Shown piece after piece: positions 61,713 through 64,000 of a stretch of DNA of 64,000 nt; within the stretch, counting starts at the first letter, position 1, and each line of letters opens with the position of its first letter. A program made the position numbers and the translations under genes. The stretch is from contig CAYTDM010000006.1 of assembly GCA_964436635.1 (NCBI GenBank), positions 1 through 64,000 of the forward strand, in the 5' to 3' direction. The notes beneath the pieces are model-generated. The model saw only the letters and a program-made list of their open reading frames with translations. It searched no databases and was not told where the DNA came from. Source of the stretch: DASRQK01 sp964436635 (GTDB taxonomy: Bacteria > Bacteroidota > Bacteroidia > Sphingobacteriales > Sphingobacteriaceae).

Positions 61713-62360
61713 TTATGCGTTTTTAACTAAAATACTTTCTAATACATTCGCTACGTCCTCACAACGATCCGTTGCTGTTTCCATTGCAGAAAGAACTTCT
61801 TTGTATTTAATTAATTCTATTGCGTTGGTTTCAAATTCAAATAAATGTCCGACAGCTGTATCGAAAATATAATCCGCTTTGTTTTCTGCACTATTAATGC
61901 GAACACAAGAATCGGTAATGTTACGAATGTTTTTCAAGTTACGTAATTCGTGTACCGCTTTAGCTACGTCAATGGTTGCTAAATGAATCAACTCCGCTAA
62001 CTCACGAATTGGATCAGTGATTTTGACGACCTTATACAATTGCATGCGGTTGGATGCGCCATGAATAAAATCAGCGACATCGTCCAATGAACTAATTAAA
62101 GTGTGAATGTCCTCGCGATCAAAAGGCGTGATAAAGTTTTTACCCAATTCCAAGTGTACTTGGTGAGTTATTTCATCGCATTTGTGCTCCATATCTTCGA
62201 TGGAACGATACAATTTTGCCCTGGCTTCTAAGTCATCGGTATCGACTGCTTCTACCAAAATTTTACTCATTTGAACCAAGTTATTGCTCATTTGCTCAAA
62301 CAAAGGAAAAAACTTTTTATCCTTTGGAACGAAATACTGAAAAATACTATTCAGAGACAT
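61713..62360 (-). CDS. DUF47 (PhoU-like) partner of PiT
   Basis: A 215-residue all-helical PhoU-domain protein that accompanies PiT transporters and probably controls them. The family pattern of helices with acidic metal sites is visible (EDMEHKCDEITHQVHLELGKNFITPFDREDIHTL; DDVADFIHGASNRMQLY). The open frame begins at a TTG (62384) that lies inside the TACCTTTG promoter box, so the ATG at 62360 is chosen; it gives MSLNSIFQYFVPKD. Two bases before the PiT gene. Confidence 0.9.
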   Translation of the reverse strand: MSLNSIFQYFVPKDKKFFPLFEQMSNNLVQMSKILVEAVDTDDLEARAKLYRSIEDMEHKCDEITHQVHLELGKNFITPFDREDIHTLISSLDDVADFIHGASNRMQLYKVVKITDPIRELAELIHLATIDVAKAVHELRNLKNIRNITDSCVRINSAENKADYIFDTAVGHLFEFETNAIELIKYKEVLSAMETATDRCEDVANVLESILVKNA

Positions 62361-62381
62361 ATTACATGTATTAAATTTGGA

Positions 62382-62415
62382 CAAAGGTATAACCTTAATG
62401 TTAAGTTAATGTTAA
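62382..62415 (-). promoter_or_regulatory. DUF47-PiT promoter with Pho-box-like direct repeat
   Basis: A minus-strand TACCTTTG (62389-62382) serves as -7 box. The -33 position is replaced by two contiguous 11-bp repeats (62415-62405 and 62404-62394), each starting TTAACATTAA. Eleven-bp direct repeats at this place are the layout of Pho boxes bound by PhoB/PhoP-type regulators. Confidence 0.55.
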
Positions 62416-62450
62416 ATTAGCATTTATTCACAAGAAAAAATTTTGGTAAG

Positions 62451-63488
62451 TTATTCATGCTTACCTCTTTCTAATGTAAAGGCAAAGGTAGTCCCCACGC
62501 CTTCCGTACTACGCACATGAATAGTTTGTTCATGGGCTTCAATAATGTGTTTTACAATTGATAAGCCTAATCCACTGCCCCCAATTTTGCGGGAGCGACT
62601 CTTTTCAGCTCTAAAAAAGCGTTCAAATACTCGATTCAAGTATTTTTCTTCTATGCCGATGCCGTCGTCTGTAATCTCTATTAAGACTTGTTCAAACATT
62701 TCATAAACGCGTATATACGTATGTCCACCTTTATTGCCATATTTAAAGGAATTATCGATGAGATTTACTAAGACTTGTCTAATTTTTTCGCGGTCAGCCC
62801 GAACATAAGGGGCGTCTTTTTGATACTTTTCTTTGTAGATCAATTCAATTTCGTGCAATTTAGCGCGATCTTCACAGGCATCCACCACTTCATTTAATAA
62901 TTTATTCAAGTTAAAAGTGGTATAATTAATCGGTATGCCACCGGATTCAAGTTTGGAGATTTCGTCTAAATCTTGAATCAAATAATTTAAACGATCTAAA
63001 TTCTTCGACGCTTTATCTAAAAACAAGCGGGCTTGTTCGGGGTCTTCTTCTAACAACCCGTCTTGAAGCGCATCAATGTAGCCTTGCAGGGAAAACAAAG
63101 GGGTTTTGAATTCGTGAGATATGTTCGCTAAGAATTCCCTTCTAAATTTTTCTTGTTCTTTGAGGGTGTCGATTTCAATCTTCTTTGATTTTGCCCAATC
63201 GATCACTTCTTTTTCTACTTCGTTGATCGGGTCGTCGCTTAACTTTGCGCCGAGCGCGCCTTTTAAGTCTTTACCTAATTTTAGATGGCGAATTAATTTG
63301 TAGATGACCCGAATTTTATCGAGGATATATCGTTCGAAAAATACTTGGAATAAGACAAAGCTAAACAGCAGGGCACTTATAAACACCAAGAAAGTGATCC
63401 CCCAATTCGGTTGATAGTAGAAACTTAATGCAGAAAATGCAATTGAAACAATCAATGCATTTAAAAAAACGAGTGCTCTGAAATTCAT
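62451..63488 (-). CDS. Sensor histidine kinase, PhoR-like
   Basis: A membrane-bound two-component sensor, 345 aa. It has two N-terminal membrane helices (about 7-24 and 30-50), with almost no periplasmic loop, as in PhoR. A HisKA domain with the phospho-acceptor FLANISHEFKTPLFSLQGYI (His near 125) follows, then a HATPase with N-box VLVNLIDNSFKYG, DDGIGIEEKYLNRVFERFFR and GGSGLGLSIVKHII. No partner response regulator is in the window. The neighbouring phosphate transport genes suggest phosphate sensing, which is inferred. Confidence 0.88.
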   Translation of the reverse strand: MNFRALVFLNALIVSIAFSALSFYYQPNWGITFLVFISALLFSFVLFQVFFERYILDKIRVIYKLIRHLKLGKDLKGALGAKLSDDPINEVEKEVIDWAKSKKIEIDTLKEQEKFRREFLANISHEFKTPLFSLQGYIDALQDGLLEEDPEQARLFLDKASKNLDRLNYLIQDLDEISKLESGGIPINYTTFNLNKLLNEVVDACEDRAKLHEIELIYKEKYQKDAPYVRADREKIRQVLVNLIDNSFKYGNKGGHTYIRVYEMFEQVLIEITDDGIGIEEKYLNRVFERFFRAEKSRSRKIGGSGLGLSIVKHIIEAHEQTIHVRSTEGVGTTFAFTLERGKHE

Positions 63489-63515
63489 TTCAGCAAGTTC
63501 TAATTAGACTGCCGA

Positions 63516-64000
63516 CTACCCTAACCGTGCAATTTCTGTAATGCCCCCTTTCACCACATCCCCTACTTGCACGCGGATTTCGGTATCTAAAGGTAAAAAT
63601 AAATCTACGCGGGAACCAAATTTTATAAATCCGAATTCCTCGCCTTGGGTGACCGAATCCTCTTCTTTTACGTACCAAACAATTCTTCTGGCCAAGGCCC
63701 CCGCAATCTGACGCATCAAAATTTGCTGGCCGGTACTTGATTCCAATACAATAGTCGTTCTTTCATTTAATGTAGAAGACTTTGGGTGCCACGCTACCAA
63801 AAACTTGCCTGGGTGATATCGAAAAAAACGCACGACGCCGCTGATCGGGTTTCTATTAATATGTACGTTAATGGGAGACATGAATATAGATACTTGTAAA
63901 CGTTTTCCCTTAAAGTATTCTGGTTCTTCCGCTTCTTCGACGATGACGACTTTCCCATCCGCAGGACATAAGACGATAGCGTCTTTTTGTTGGATGTTTC
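63516..64000 (-). CDS. psd: Phosphatidylserine decarboxylase, partial
   Basis: Makes phosphatidylethanolamine from phosphatidylserine. The gene runs off the right edge; the visible C-terminal 161 residues match the short (archaeal-type) Psd family: CPADGKVVIVEE, GKRLQVSIFMSPINVHINRNPISG and the self-cleavage motif FGFIKFGSRVDLFLP, where the Gly-Ser bond gives the pyruvoyl serine. The frame is open to the window end, so the ATG seen at 63881 is internal. The kinase gene starts 27 bases after its stop on the same strand. Confidence 0.92.
   Translation of the reverse strand, partial: NIQQKDAIVLCPADGKVVIVEEAEEPEYFKGKRLQVSIFMSPINVHINRNPISGVVRFFRYHPGKFLVAWHPKSSTLNERTTIVLESSTGQQILMRQIAGALARRIVWYVKEEDSVTQGEEFGFIKFGSRVDLFLPLDTEIRVQVGDVVKGGITEIARLG

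Noticed and set aside
1..64000. tRNA, rRNA, insertion sequences or prophage
   Set aside because: No cloverleaf T-loop pattern, rRNA stretch, transposase, integrase or terminal inverted repeats were seen on reading both strands; a covariance-model scan was not possible here.

Overview
The window looks like chromosomal DNA of a Bacteroidota bacterium, most probably a Cytophagales-type freshwater or environmental aerobe. The evidence is the gene content (DUF5686 and carboxypeptidase-regulatory-domain outer membrane proteins, a paired-exbD TonB operon with a PstS-like lipoprotein and TPR protein, a short NuoG, the GNAT-argG-argC cluster), the weak use of Shine-Dalgarno sites, and repeated matches to the Bacteroidota promoter form TTTG/TTG-N19-TAnnTTTG. 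The genus cannot be fixed from the sequence alone. I see no rRNA, tRNA, CRISPR array, insertion sequence or prophage; this is dense housekeeping DNA.

Layout. 1-6 kb: a partial enoyl-CoA hydratase, a DUF5686 outer membrane protein, an O-methyltransferase, a glucosaminidase lipoprotein whose C-terminal LysM domain is broken by a one-base frameshift, and a carboxypeptidase-regulatory-domain protein. 5.8-9.3 kb: an arginine cluster (GNAT acetyltransferase, argG, argC) preceded by a 300-base leader with an arginine-containing small ORF and competing hairpins. 9.3-15.5 kb: a FAD/Fe-S oxidoreductase fusion, an OsmC-like protein and uvrA. 15.6-26.1 kb (minus strand): rarA, then the C5 haem pathway hemL, hemB, a fused hemC-hemD and hemA, followed by a conserved protein of unknown function, a phosphohexomutase and a second crotonase. 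26.2-35.2 kb (mostly plus): purD, a convergent DUF4625 lipoprotein, trmB, dnaG, yraN, glutaminyl cyclase and a two-gene K+ transporter.

35.2-48.3 kb (minus): a full 14-subunit nuo operon (nuoA to nuoN) for respiratory complex I, with a recognisable promoter before nuoA and a terminator-like hairpin between nuoA and nuoB. 48.4-54.5 kb (minus): exbB, two exbD, tonB, a small membrane protein, a PstS-like lipoprotein and a TPR protein, forming an energy-transduction operon. 54.9-64 kb: an eIF1/SUI1-like factor divergent from metK; metK carries a SAM-II-type riboswitch in its leader and an intrinsic terminator that overlaps its own stop codon. Then fabD, an M16 peptidase, an OmpA-family porin-like protein, a phosphate group (PiT transporter, DUF47 protein, PhoR-like kinase) with a Pho-box-like direct repeat, and a partial phosphatidylserine decarboxylase.

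The most unusual signals are regulatory or structural rather than new protein families: (1) short tandem repeats of unrelated sequence (14, 24 and 18 bp) that start in the last codons of three separate genes and continue past their stop codons; (2) the candidate attenuator in front of the arginine genes; (3) the SAM-II riboswitch with an extra internal hairpin; (4) the Pho-box-like repeat; (5) the hemC-hemD fusion and the minimal NuoG.
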